DNA of 64,000 nt from the NCBI GenBank assembly GCA_949751835.1, contig CATKHK010000012.1, positions 62,001 through 126,000 on the forward strand. The letters run 5' to 3'. The DNA is from Blepharisma japonicum (lineage: Eukaryota; Ciliophora; Heterotrichea; Heterotrichida; Blepharismidae). Position 1 is the first letter of the stretch. Each line of letters starts with the position of its first letter. The translations under genes were made by a program, and so were the position numbers. Shown in pieces: positions 40,897-51,130 of this stretch. A model generated the notes under the pieces. The model made no database searches. It was not told the DNA's origin and saw only the letters and a program-made list of their open reading frames with translations.

Positions 40897-43098
40897 ATGC
40901 CTAAAGATCCTAACCTTCCTACTCAAACTTTAACTTCTGACCCATTATCGACCTCCTCCCTTAATAGCGAATGTGGGCTAAAAGACTTTTCTCGAATTAC
41001 GTTAAAATTTAAAAATAAAAGTCTTGAAAAGGAATTTAAAGAATCAATTTTATTTGGGAAAAAGAAGTTTCATGAGTTTTATCCTACGCAAGGAAAACAC
41101 TTCTTTTTGAGTTTTTATGGGACAATGCTGGTGTATATTTTGATGTACATACTGGTGTACAAAACCGATAACTTGTATAGTAAAATTTTTGAATTCCAAG
41201 TAATATCTTTAACCTTGGTACTGATTTTCAGCATCATTATTTTTTGTGCATCATATTACACAAGAATTTTCAGAAAATTTCGAATTAGCATTTTACAGTT
41301 TAACTATTTTTCATTTGGAGTATTTCTAATCCTTAACAATCCTCCTGTTCAGGTAGCTATTTTTGGAGATGAAGCTAATGTTTATATTTCAAGTCTTCCT
41401 GGGCTATTAGTGATTTTAGGAATCTCTAAATTTGTATTATATACGAATTATTTTGAATTTGGGATTACCAATATATGTCTTGCAGTAATTTACTTAGTTT
41501 CTCATTTAAGCTCAAATCAGTCATTAATCACAACATTATTAGAGCTTGCAATTTATGTGTTTCAGATATTATATGAAACTGTCAAATTTTATCAGGTAGA
41601 AGTGAAGTTTAGACACCATTTTCAATTACTGCAGGCTGATGCAGATTTGGAAAAGGATAACGGGACAAATGATGGTCCAAAAACCGAAATTGAAGAGGTT
41701 ACAAGCTGACTAATTGAGTCTTTAGGGTTAATTGAAAGTCTTATAAGCCAAGCTTCAGCAGCTAGCAAACTAGAACTAACTAGAGTACTAGAACTATTAA
41801 ATAAAACATCAAAGACTATTACCTCAAAAAGAAATATATATTCTACAGATATTGAAATCATAACTAAACATATGGATAAAGATGATAGAGAATTTATTAA
41901 GCAAGCATGAAGTGACCAAAACAGCCTTAATTCGAAATCAACTAATAGAATACGAGTCCGCAAAACGTCTGAACTATTTAAACTTAAGGCTTATGATGTT
42001 TTTGAGTTAAATGGAATTTTACGACAAATTGGGAAAAATTGAAATTTTGATACATTTTTCTTGAAGGAGTGCACAGAAAATAAACCACTTTTAATTACAG
42101 GAAAATATTGTATAAAAAAGTACAGATTAGATGAAGCTTTTAGTATTCAAGATAAAATTTATATCGAATTTTTCGAAAATTTAGAGTCTTTATATAAGCA
42201 AAACCCTTACCATAACTCAACTCATGCAGCTGACGTTTTAGCTTCATTTCTATACCTAACCAACAAATCATGCCTATCGGATGCTCTATTAGAAGTCGAA
42301 ATTTTAGCTTCAATAATTGCAAATCTTGGCCACGACGTCGCTCATCCAGGTTTTACAAACAGATTCTTAATAAATAAAAAAGACGAGCTAGCTATAAAAT
42401 ATAATGACGTTTCAGTGCTTGAAAGTATGCATTGCTCCACTATTTTTCAAATTATACTTACTCCAGAAACTAATATTTTTGTATCTTTAGATAAAGATCA
42501 GTGAATAGCAGCCAGGAAATTTATTGTGGAAATGATTTTAGCGACTGATATGGGCAGACATTTTGATCTATTAGGGCAATTTCGAGCAAAAATAATGAAT
42601 AATAGCTCGAGACCTTTAGAAACTCCAGAAAATAGGATTGATGTATTAAGAATGACAATAAAAGCAGCTGATATTGGCCACGCAGCAAAGGTAAGAGAAT
42701 TGCATGAAAGATGGTCTGTATTGGTTGTGGAAGAATTTTTTAATCAAGGAGATATAGAAAAAACGCTTAATCAGCCTATTTCGATGTATTGTGATAGAGA
42801 TACAACTGATATATCAAAATCGCAAGCTGGTTTTATTAAAAATATTGCATTGCCTTTATATGAAGCTCTAAATAGCTATTTAATTTCGTCTGCTATAGAT
42901 GAAAATTGTATAGAGCAATTAAAAATAAATCAATCAACTTGGGAATTTATGTCAAATAAGCATAGAATGCTATCACATTGTTCAATAGAGCCAAGTTCTG
43001 ATTATCAAGAATTAGTTAATAAATATATTCCACTGAGAAGAGGGAGCACTCACACTCTTGACAAAAAAGACTTAGAGGATGATCCTTGGATAATATAG
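40897..43098 (+). CDS. Membrane-bound class I cyclic-nucleotide phosphodiesterase, 733 aa
   Basis: A 733-residue frame ending in TAG, with four UGA-encoded Trp. About six hydrophobic helices lie at residues 65-225 (e.g. FFLSFYGTMLVYILMYILVY, VISLTLVLIFSIIIFCASYY). A linker with helical content follows, then the PDE catalytic domain at about 385-710: PYHNSTHAADVL with the catalytic His, the metal-binding LGHDVAHPGFTN, MILATDMGRHF, and ADIGHAAKVRELHERW with the last metal-site block. It should hydrolyse cAMP and/or cGMP at a membrane. N-terminal multi-pass helices joined to a class I PDE domain occur in other protists but not in animal PDEs. It lies 272 bp after the channel gene on the same strand. 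Confidence 0.92.
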
Positions 43099-43465
43099 AT
43101 GCTAAAAATTATCTAAACTTATAGTAAAACTATTCATATATTCAAATATTATGACATTAAAGTTTATTTTTTATTGTCAATCTGATAATAAAATTGTGTT
43201 ATTTTACTCTATTCTAATAGCTTTACAAAAATTAAGCATGCTACAATGTTACTTATCAAACCTTAAAGAATTGTTTTATCAACAAAATTTTAAAGAAATC
43301 TCAATAATGGAATTAATCTTGCCAAATTGCATAAATAGTAAATAGAATTCCGGACTTTAGATACAGTTTAAAAGAAAAATCCGTTTTTCGCTTTATATTA
43401 AAATTATATTATGAATTAAAATTTCCACCCTAGAAACTAGAATTCTATAGGTGCTGTAATGATTT
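43099..43465. other. AT-rich spacer between converging genes
   Basis: 367 bp. An ATG at 43151 opens a frame of 64 codons of low-complexity, Leu/Ile/Lys/Phe-rich content, which is not called a gene because it lacks any recognisable pattern. Nothing else is seen. Confidence 0.45.
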
Positions 43466-43636
43466 CTAAGAATTATCTTCAAAAATTTCATCATTAGCCG
43501 ATGTAAATGGTGTCGCTCTTTCAGAATAGTTCGGTTTTTGTATTTCATTCTCTTTTACTTGCGTTTTATCCACTTTCATCTGGTTATCCTCAGGCAGTTT
43601 AAACTCTTTTTCTCTTTTACAGCAGCATCCTCCCAT
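43466..43636 (-). CDS. Tiny acylated protein, 56 aa (MGGCCC start)
   Basis: A 56-residue frame from ATG to TAG. It begins MGGCCCKREKEFKLPED: Gly2 for N-myristoylation, three Cys for palmitoylation and then a basic patch, the classic arrangement of a doubly acylated plasma-membrane or ciliary-membrane protein. The rest is polar (YSERATPFTSANDEIFED). No family is recognised. The start lies only 28 bp after the stop of the thioesterase gene on the same strand. The clear acylation signal makes this a likely gene despite its size. Confidence 0.6.
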   Translation of the reverse strand: MGGCCCKREKEFKLPEDNQMKVDKTQVKENEIQKPNYSERATPFTSANDEIFEDNS

Positions 43637-43664
43637 ATTTTATTATTAAAGATAACTGATTAAG

Positions 43665-44918
43665 TTATAAAAGATAAGGAACCACCATCTCAGTGTATTC
43701 TTGTTGAGTGAAGTCCAAATGTCCAGAGTTCAAAGAGAGTCTCACAATTTTTCCTTGTGCATCTAAATCTTTAAACCCTAACAAATTGTTTGTATAGTCA
43801 AGGGTTTCGTTCCATGGTAAAAGTGTTTGAGAGTTCAAGGCATAGTACCCAAACCATTCACTTTCTGGTGGGTCAACAATTTCGTCTTGGGTGAACTTAA
43901 GCAGAACAAGCCAGTCTAAGGTTTGGTAGTCTTCAATGTATTGTTGGTTGATGCTTTTTTCGTTGTTGAATTCTGCTAGGAAACTGCTGCTTTGGAGGAA
44001 AGTATCGTAGTTGTATTGATCTTTATAGTAGCCAGCTGGTCCCATACCTTGAACTACAGGCTTATAGACTCCGAGCTCAAGAGCATCGTTGAAGATTTTG
44101 CAAGTAAAGCCAACGAAGCAGTTTGGAATTGAAGTAACTCCATTATTAGGAGTTCCTACTGTGTTGACGACGTGAATCTTAACTCCATCACAGTTTTGTA
44201 GCAGTGATCTGGCAATCAACCCTCCTTGAGACAGTCCAACTACATTTAGCCCATTTGCGAAATTAGGGTCTGCTTTTACTTTATCACAAGCTTCTTTAGC
44301 TTGATCAGTCATAGACATCAAAAAGCTTGTAGCGACTCCATTTCCAATTTCCACACATCTTGTATATGTATTAAGCTGTTTTCCCAAATAGCTTGTAAAC
44401 TGCACATAGGATGAGTCCTTGCAATTTTGATTCAATCCATGGAATATTGCTACAGGATAGGCGGCAGTGCCTAAATCTTTATAAGCTGTTGGGTCTTCCA
44501 CAAATCTGAAAGCATAAGGGTCAACCATTCTGAAATACTCCTCAAGAAAAGCTCCAATTGCATATCCAGCTTCATAAGCATCTGAGGACTGTTTTATTTG
44601 GTTATTATTCCTTGCTTCATCTAAATGAGTTACTGTGAGATCCATCAACTCTTTTGAGCTCTGGAAAGTTGTGAGGACTTTTAGCGCGTCTAAATATCTG
44701 CAGTTCTGGGAAAGGTCGATTAGATCAGCCATTAAAGTCTCCCAGTATGGCTGGGTGTTGCCTGATGGTTTTGAGCCTTCTGGTTCATATTTGCAATAGC
44801 GAGTAAATGATTCGCCAACGAGATCTGCACCTCTGAGGACTCCTAATAGGAATTTGGAGTAATGAGCATTGCTTAGGTAGGATAGAGAAAGAAAGCACAG
44901 CAGATAAAATGCCTTCAT
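43665..44918 (-). CDS. Palmitoyl-protein thioesterase-like (PPT1-type), 417 aa
   Basis: A 417-residue frame with signal peptide MKAFYLLCFLSLSYLSNAH. The alpha/beta-hydrolase part (about 155-417) shows VAIFHGLNQNC, the nucleophile elbow NVVGLSQGGLIARSLLQNC, NTVGTPNNGV, the Asp region FTQDEIVDPPESEWFGYY and the His in SGHLDF, matching PPT1 in order. PPT1 removes palmitate from proteins in the lysosome. The protein is about 110 residues longer than human PPT1 because of an N-terminal helical region (residues 20-150) that is not recognised. It could also be secreted. The neighbour downstream is a predicted palmitoylated protein, probably by coincidence. Confidence 0.9.
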   Translation of the reverse strand: MKAFYLLCFLSLSYLSNAHYSKFLLGVLRGADLVGESFTRYCKYEPEGSKPSGNTQPYWETLMADLIDLSQNCRYLDALKVLTTFQSSKELMDLTVTHLDEARNNNQIKQSSDAYEAGYAIGAFLEEYFRMVDPYAFRFVEDPTAYKDLGTAAYPVAIFHGLNQNCKDSSYVQFTSYLGKQLNTYTRCVEIGNGVATSFLMSMTDQAKEACDKVKADPNFANGLNVVGLSQGGLIARSLLQNCDGVKIHVVNTVGTPNNGVTSIPNCFVGFTCKIFNDALELGVYKPVVQGMGPAGYYKDQYNYDTFLQSSSFLAEFNNEKSINQQYIEDYQTLDWLVLLKFTQDEIVDPPESEWFGYYALNSQTLLPWNETLDYTNNLLGFKDLDAQGKIVRLSLNSGHLDFTQQEYTEMVVPYLL

Positions 44919-45000
44919 ATTTATGGAATAAAGTCAACAAAAGCTAAAGCATAAGAAATAAACGATTTTTGATTATTTTATTATTTAAAAAGATGATTAT

Positions 45001-46908
45001 TTAAGGAATTCCGTCCTCATACTTACACTCAGTAATCCATGGATGTTTCATCGCTTCTTGAGCACTTGGTCTTCTATCTTTATCCACATCTAGAAGGCAT
45101 CTAACAAAATCAATGAACATAGAGTCGTCAGTGTGAAGCCTTGCTTTTAATGAAGTCTTCTTTGGTACCAACATATTAACAACTTTTTTGGGTTTTCTAT
45201 GTTTTTTAATCAGTTCAATCATTTCTTCACTCAAGTGTTTGTTGTCGACCTTCTTTTCTTCTTCAGTTTCTATATAAAGCAGTCTGTCTTTAGTAAAGAA
45301 TTTGTCTGTATGCCTTCCTGTTTTATAGTTTTCTTCTGGCAATGGGCCAATAATTCCTAGAACTCTTGCCAAAAGTCCTTGGACTGAGTCATTCTGGAAT
45401 AAAACATAGCCTGTATATAATTCTGCTAGAATGCATCCTAACGACCAGATATCGATTTTATAGTCATAAGGACACCCCATGATTACTTCAGGAGCCCTAT
45501 AGCTGCGGCTTTGCACATATGAGCCTAAGTGGTCATGAATATAGCAACTGCTTCCTAAGTCGATTACTTTTACTTCGCATCTTGAATATGATCTAATTAG
45601 TATGTTTTCTGGCTTTAAATCACAGTGTATTAGCTTCAAGCTATGAAGGTATTCAAGTGCACACAAAACCTGATATGCAATTTTTTGAAGCCTCCCAATA
45701 GTAAAATATCTCTCTTCCTCATGCTCTCTATTATATTTGGAGTATTCATATAAGTTGTCTCTTAATAGTTCAGTAACAATAAATAAATGCTCTTTATGGT
45801 AAAAATAGTCAATGAGCCTTAAAATATGTTTTTCGTCAGGATCAGCGTTAACATTTATATATTTCAGAAGCTTGATCTCATCAATGCTCTGATCTACGTA
45901 ATCTTTATTATTTTCTATAATTTTCAAGCATACCATTTCTTTTGTAATCAAATCCAAACATTGTATTGCTTTGCTAAATGCGGCAGAGCCTAGAAACTCG
46001 ATAACTTGGTATCGTCCTGCAATAACGCTGTTAATAACAATTTGGAAATCTTTAGACTCTTCAAACCCTGTCTTTTCTCTGTCATATATGACTTTTAAGA
46101 TATAGCAGTCAAAAATAACACTTTCAAACTCAACAGGGTAGTATTTATCATTAGAATCAGGGAATTTTATACTTGATGGAAATAGGCTGCTTTGGCCTTT
46201 CTTTTCAGACTCGCTGAGGATAGAATCTTCTCTAAGTAGCAGCTTGTCTTTGTCTGGAGCTTTTGATTTTGCGATTGCTTTTTCCGGAAAGCCATGCTTT
46301 AGAGCAATTTCTGAGCTAAAAGCATTGATGTCATCTGTTTTAGATTCATAGAGGATAAACCCAGGGTCATCGTCGTCTTCGTATTCATCAATGATTTCTT
46401 CTTCTTCTAAGCTTAAAGCCCCAAATGATCTATTTGAATGTTGCATTATGGAGCTTGGCTCTTGCTTTGGCTCAATTTGTGATGCTGAAAAAAGCTCATC
46501 TTCATCTAAATTCATATTAGTTGGAAGGGGCTCGTTGACAGGTATAGGATTGGCTTCAATTTTCCCTCCAAAATGAGGCAACTCATCAACTTTTGTTTCT
46601 CTCGCAGGAGATTTTGGAGCTGGAAGGGGCTGAGGATTTAAAAATTTTTTAAAAGCTTTGAGGTCTGAGAGACCGCGTGGAATCTGAGAAACCACTGGCT
46701 TTTTTGAAAGCTTTTTTAGAAATTTTTGAAGGGTGTTTTGATCAGTGGAATTCATTGGAGCCTTTGCGGTTTCTTCGATAGCTTTCACGATTAGCTGGTC
46801 AGAGGAAACTGGCTTTTTTGGGTTTGTGAGCTCTTGGTTTATACTTTTGACGACGCCGTCTAGGTGGTTTTCTCTGAGAAATTCAATGATATCATCTAGG
46901 ACTTCCAT
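45001..46908 (-). CDS. DYRK-family kinase with N-terminal LisH-like motif, 635 aa
   Basis: A 635-residue frame. Residues 1-30 (MEVLDDIIEFLRENHLDGVV) look like a LisH dimerisation motif. Residues 31-270 are polar, with an acidic run. The kinase domain (about 290-625) shows GRYQVIEFLGSAAFSKAIQ, CLKIIENN with the beta-3 Lys, HCDLKPENILI, VIDLGSSC where DFG is DLG, and the activation loop YVQSRSYRAPEVIMG with the Tyr-x-x-Ser-Arg pattern of DYRKs. CILAELYTGYVLF follows. The DLG, the LisH head and SYRAPEV match the plant/protist DYRKP group rather than animal DYRK1. Such kinases autophosphorylate the loop Tyr and act as Ser/Thr kinases. Confidence 0.9.
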   Translation of the reverse strand: MEVLDDIIEFLRENHLDGVVKSINQELTNPKKPVSSDQLIVKAIEETAKAPMNSTDQNTLQKFLKKLSKKPVVSQIPRGLSDLKAFKKFLNPQPLPAPKSPARETKVDELPHFGGKIEANPIPVNEPLPTNMNLDEDELFSASQIEPKQEPSSIMQHSNRSFGALSLEEEEIIDEYEDDDDPGFILYESKTDDINAFSSEIALKHGFPEKAIAKSKAPDKDKLLLREDSILSESEKKGQSSLFPSSIKFPDSNDKYYPVEFESVIFDCYILKVIYDREKTGFEESKDFQIVINSVIAGRYQVIEFLGSAAFSKAIQCLDLITKEMVCLKIIENNKDYVDQSIDEIKLLKYINVNADPDEKHILRLIDYFYHKEHLFIVTELLRDNLYEYSKYNREHEEERYFTIGRLQKIAYQVLCALEYLHSLKLIHCDLKPENILIRSYSRCEVKVIDLGSSCYIHDHLGSYVQSRSYRAPEVIMGCPYDYKIDIWSLGCILAELYTGYVLFQNDSVQGLLARVLGIIGPLPEENYKTGRHTDKFFTKDRLLYIETEEEKKVDNKHLSEEMIELIKKHRKPKKVVNMLVPKKTSLKARLHTDDSMFIDFVRCLLDVDKDRRPSAQEAMKHPWITECKYEDGIP

Positions 46909-47162
46909 TTTGCTACTTTTTAAATCTTTGAAGGAAAATTAAAAACTTATAGAATTAAAATAATAAATTTATTAAGCTTATTTTGCATTTTTAAATAGTG
47001 GCTTTAGTAGAGATTAATTTTAAATAATTTAGCAGATTTTCTGATATAATTTCCATTTTACACCTTTATATGATTAACAATTATGGGAATTAAAATAAAT
47101 TCCTTAAATAACTCATTTTTATTACAATGCCAAAAAAATAATAAACCTTAAAAAACTTCAGC

Positions 47163-47939
47163 ATGGAAAACTCATATCGAACTAAGCATAAAAAAAATTC
47201 TCGAAAACGTGAAAAGTCCTCAAGCACAATTCTTTCAATATCAAGTAACTCTGATAATTCCTTTCCAGACCTCCGAGCTAGCTCAAACCAAGGAGTCCTA
47301 CCCCCTTCATCAAACGCAACTACTCTTTCTGAGAGAAGTGAATTAGCAAAAATCGCAAAAGAGCTGAAAGAAGATTCTAAAAACCAGTCACCGATTCAAA
47401 TATCAGATAGTGATAGTGAAATCTCAGTGAGTTTCTCTAGCAGCCATATCCATCATAACAAAGAATCTGAAAAAAGTGTGCTAAAAAATCAAACAGAAGA
47501 GCTAAATCGAAGAATCAAACATAGCCTGCAAGAATTAAGAAAAGAAGCAAATCTCTATATGGACAGCAGCCACAGAGCTTTACAAGAATTTTCAACAGTT
47601 ACAAAAAGAATGAAAGAAAGCGTGATTTCATGCCAATCTGATGGAGGAAGATCTAGCTCTCCAGTTTCTGCTGATAAGCATTTTAAAAGCTCGTTTGCGT
47701 GCAATTATTCTCCAGAGTCCTTTATTCATGAACAAATAAAAAGTCTGCAAAAAGATATACAACTTATGCAGATAAGGCTTACAGAAAGTGAGCTAGCGTT
47801 ACATAATAAAGGCCAAGAAAATGATCAATTGAAAGATTTGCTGAAATCAATAGAGCAAAGAGTAAATGTGAACAAAGAGCTAATATTGGAAACTGAAGAA
47901 AAGCGCCAAGGGTGCACTGGAAAATGCCAAATCATGTAG
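47163..47939 (+). CDS. Coiled-coil protein with C-terminal CaaX box, 258 aa
   Basis: A 258-residue frame ending in TAG. The first 100 residues are Ser-rich and basic, with acidic patches (SDSDSEISVSFSSS). Residues 105-155 and 190-250 are heptad coiled coil. The chain ends GCTGKCQIM, in which CQIM is a CaaX box favouring farnesylation (Met at the last position), with another Cys four residues before it that could be palmitoylated. It is therefore probably a membrane-tethered coiled-coil protein. No family is recognised. It is divergent from the DYRK gene across a 254-bp spacer. Confidence 0.75.
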   Translation: MENSYRTKHKKNSRKREKSSSTILSISSNSDNSFPDLRASSNQGVLPPSSNATTLSERSELAKIAKELKEDSKNQSPIQISDSDSEISVSFSSSHIHHNKESEKSVLKNQTEELNRRIKHSLQELRKEANLYMDSSHRALQEFSTVTKRMKESVISCQSDGGRSSSPVSADKHFKSSFACNYSPESFIHEQIKSLQKDIQLMQIRLTESELALHNKGQENDQLKDLLKSIEQRVNVNKELILETEEKRQGCTGKCQIM

Positions 47940-47974
47940 TGTATTTTTAATAAAAATACCCTTTTTATAAAATT

Positions 47975-49363
47975 TTAACTTAAAGTTTTAGGTAATAATG
48001 AATTTTCTGTTTTCGCTTCACTTAAAGAAGGTTCTACACTTAATAAAGATATGTCTGTTTGGGCATTAGCAGATGGAGTTTCTGTGTAGTAGATTAATAT
48101 TAAACTTAAAAATGCCATGCCTGCAAGGATGTCATATGTGAATTCATATCCGATGGTCTATGTAAAAAATACCGGAGAAATAAAAAGCTGCATTAAATAT
48201 AATAAAAACACAGCTATGGTGATTCCCGATCCTGGAAATGAGACAATCCAAGAGTCTTTCGGGTATATCTCTTTGCATGCCATAACTAATAAAAGATAAG
48301 CATTGCTTCCACACATAAATTCAATTATAACTAAGATCGCATATATTTCTTCTATTTCCATCGTATAATAAATTGTTGCATTAATAATTGCTTGAACTGA
48401 AGCCGAAATCATAGCTAGTCTTTTCCATCCATATTTATCTACTAAAAACCCACAACCTAGCCTTGCAAGGCAAGCTGATAAAAATCCAGCGGACCCTAAA
48501 TAGGCGAAAAAATGATCATTCTTTATTTTTGATATCGCTGCAACTTTATAATTAGTAAAAGTAAAAGCATAAGGACAAAATAAAAATAAAACCCAGCCTA
48601 ATAGTAGCCAAAAGTTTTTCTGTTTTACAACATCTTTTAATTTTAAAGTTTTTCCAACCCCTTTTTTGCCGTTTGCAAGTCCTTTGTTCCAAATAATAAG
48701 AGTTCCAATTGTCGATATTACAATGTAAATTAAAGCTGCCCATCTAATAGATGCCGGAACCTTGTCATAAACTTCATGACCAAAAAGCCCAGAATCGGCG
48801 TTTCCATCATGGCTTTTGTGTGGAGAATCATTATGAGGGTTTATCATCATTGTCCATAGAAACCCAAATACCATTGGCCCCAAGCTGTACCCAGCAAGTC
48901 CTAAGCTTGTAATCATCCCTATACGTTGTGGATAAAATCCCCAGCATGCCCAAATTATTGGAATATTTATGACTCCAGTAACACCTGCCCCATATATTCC
49001 ATAAAGAACGCAGAATAAATAGTGGTTTGTGGTAAACGAGCTAGCTAACATAAAAAGTCCTGAAACCCAGGACCCTAAAATAACGGTGGTTTTGCAGCCA
49101 ATTTTGCTGCATAAATAACTGGCAAGCACTTAATATTTCTTACTGAAGAAAGGAGTTCCTAACAAATATGAGATCATAAAGCAGAGATACATAGAAGATG
49201 ACGTCACTGAACTGTCTTTTGAATGGAAGTATGAAGTAAAATAAATGCTGACCGCTCCCCAGGTATTAACTGTACCAGAAATCTTAATAGGGTTTACCAT
49301 GTTAGTGACGAAGCAGCCTACAAGAGCAATGACTCCTTTCCACTCTTTTATTTTATCCATCAT
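47975..49363 (-). CDS. MFS transporter, 12 helices, monocarboxylate/oxalate-carrier-like
   Basis: Three exons (49363-49144, 49128-48173, 48157-47975) joined over two 15-nt introns give 452 residues. Twelve hydrophobic segments are seen. The start MMDKIKEWKGVIALVGCFVT, the block CSKIGCKTTVILGS after helix 2, WACWGFYPQRIGMITSLGLAG and the mid-loop LKLKDVVKQKNFWLLLG fit the MFS group that includes oxalate:formate and monocarboxylate carriers. LARLGCGFLVDKYGWKR is the second-half A-like motif. The substrate cannot be told. The second intron removal replaces a stop and adds the last 61 residues, including the twelfth helix region (TYDILAGMAFLSLILIYY) and a polar tail. Confidence 0.88.
48158..48172 (-). 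other. 15-nt intron 2 of the MFS gene
   Basis: GTATTTTTTACATAG, 15 nt, A at position 10. Retention ends the protein at its own in-frame TAG. Removal joins ISP to TIGYEF. Confidence 0.85.
49129..49143 (-). other. 15-nt intron 1 of the MFS gene (AAG 3' end)
   Basis: GTAAGAAATATTAAG, 15 nt, A at position 10, the only one of the six ending AAG rather than TAG. Phase 1: A plus TG builds Met in PFFMLASYLC. Retention gives an in-frame TAA. Confidence 0.85.
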
Positions 49364-49837
49364 TTTACGTTTATATCAGGCTGTAATGCTTATAAAAACT
49401 TTAAGCTTATTAATATTTATAAATTTGGTTCCAAAATTTGTATGTCTACAGAATGTAGGCTGATATCCATAGGGATAAGAAGAAGAATTTATTACCTAGT
49501 TTTGGTAACTGTAATACTTAATAAAGAACTTCTGGTGAAGAAATTAATTGCTATTATGATATGAAAAATTTAATAAATGGAGTCAAAGATTTATAGATAC
49601 CAAGATATAAATCAAATTGCGTTATTATGCATCTTTAAAGTTTAAACAGCCAAAACAAGAATTTTAGAAAAAATTAAGCAAAATTTTTATTACGTCTATA
49701 AGCATTTCTTTTCTTAAAGCCATTTGAATTATGATAAAACTTAATAAAAATAAATTATTTAATATAAATATAAATAACCCCTTCATTAGCATAGAAAAAT
49801 TGTATAATGAAGAATTGAAGAGGTTATTCACTGTGTT
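49364..49837. other. AT-rich spacer
   Basis: 474 bp without a convincing frame, RNA or repeat. It should hold the MFS promoter on the side near 49364. Confidence 0.45.
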
Positions 49838-50050
49838 TTATGTGCTTTGTGTTATATCTTGCGAATTATCGCATATTTGATTCAATTCAGCTTTCCTTCT
49901 TGAATATAATGAACTATTGCGTAAATTTAGAATAGGAGCATTAATGATCCTCGTTTCAGCTACCTGTTGTCTCATATAAGCAATGTGTTCTAGCCTGCCG
50001 CTGCTTCATGACTGCATAATTTGTTTACTTTGTGAAAAACAAATACCCAT
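49838..50050 (-). CDS. Tiny acylated protein, 70 aa (MGICFS start)
   Basis: A 70-residue frame ending TAA with one UGA-encoded Trp (QSWSSGRL). The start MGICFSQSKQIMQS fits N-myristoylation at Gly2 with Ser at position 6 and palmitoylation at Cys4. An in-frame ATG seven codons upstream (50071, MGDYKYT) also follows the MG pattern but is weaker; 50050 is preferred. The remainder is basic and helical (HIAYMRQQVAETRIINAP). The frame only appears when UGA is Trp, and the DNA here is less AT-rich than the spacers on either side. Family unknown. Confidence 0.5.
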
Positions 50051-50243
50051 GGTATATTTATAATCACCCATTTTCAGTGATTACGATATGCAAATATTGA
50101 AAAATTCTTTTAAAAATGAGAATTCAGCAGCCCTCAATTTTAATTTTAATAAGCTATAATAAGTTTTGCTAATCAATTGAAATACTTTAGTAGCAAAATA
50201 ATATAGTAAATTATTATTTTATGCTTATATTCATTTCAGTTTA

Positions 50244-50960
50244 TTAATGCTTTGTCTCATTAGGTTTTTCTCTGTGTGTAAGTTCCGCTCTTATCAAATC
50301 TATAATATATTGGCATCTTTTTGACAATCGGTGCAAAAGTGCTTTTTTATCATGAACCAGCTGAATCCTAATTCTCAAAGATGGCCGAAGCAGTTCATTA
50401 TTATACAGACTTGTCAGTTCAACTCACTCTTCTTTAACATGCTGATCTTCTAAGTCACTTATTTTAATAGCCATATCTCCAATCAATAAATCATCTGTTA
50501 CATTTCTCCTATGCCATACTTGTATTAACAAATGACTAAAGCTGTTCATATTTTGCTTTATTTGAAATAACTGAAATCAATAAGGAATGAACTTGTCAGA
50601 TTCAAACGTTTCATAGATTGGTCCTTTCGGCTCTAACGTGACGGTAACATAAGGTTTTCCTTGAGTAAAACATAAGTTATTTGTATGAAGATCCAACCCT
50701 TTTTGAATTTCTATTGATAATTCAGGGATATGAGGTTCCCCAGCAGTTATTGCACTATAAGTAGTTAGGTATTCAACCTTTTTCCGCTGATAAAGATGAA
50801 GCTTCTCTTGAAGACCTTTTTTAGAATTTTCTTCCAAAATCATTTCTTCAATTTTTCTATCAAATGGGACTGCTTGGAAAAATTGGTCATTTTTTGCATT
50901 ATAGTCATGGATGTGCTGGTCCATATCAGCTTTAGTAGGTCTGCTGCTGCAATCGCCCAT
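50244..50960 (-). CDS. C2-like, N-acylated protein, 238 aa
   Basis: The ATG at 50960 was chosen because it opens MGDCSSRPTK, an N-myristoylation/palmitoylation start. The frame runs 238 residues to TAA 50244 with two UGA-encoded Trp. After a helical region (60-100) the segment KPYVTVTLEPKGPIYETFES, then LLIQVWHRRNVTDDLLIGDM and WVELTSLY, has the beta-strand order of a C2 domain (a 'VTVTL...T....P.W...F....V.D.......IG' pattern). The usual calcium-binding Asp loops are not obvious, so lipid or protein binding without calcium is more likely. The first UGA falls at the conserved 'P.W' position. Confidence 0.7.
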
Positions 50961-51130
50961 ATTATTTTTGATAAAATAAGCCAAAAACGAATAAAAAATT
51001 ATATCTTAATAATACTCAAATAGTAGTTATTATAAGAATAAGCAAGTTTTGACCAGATTTCATGATATGGTACGACTGGCAAAGATTTTTAAAAAATAAA
51101 ATTAATTTTCTCAATACTGGTAAATTATTT

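Noticed and set aside
43151-43345. 64-codon frame on the + strand
   Set aside because: Low-complexity Leu/Ile/Lys/Phe composition in AT-rich spacer, no motif, no neighbour context.
43466-44918. Functional pairing of PPT1-like thioesterase with the adjacent predicted palmitoylated protein
   Set aside because: PPT1 acts in the lysosome on degraded proteins, and ciliate neighbours are rarely functionally linked, so adjacency is probably chance.
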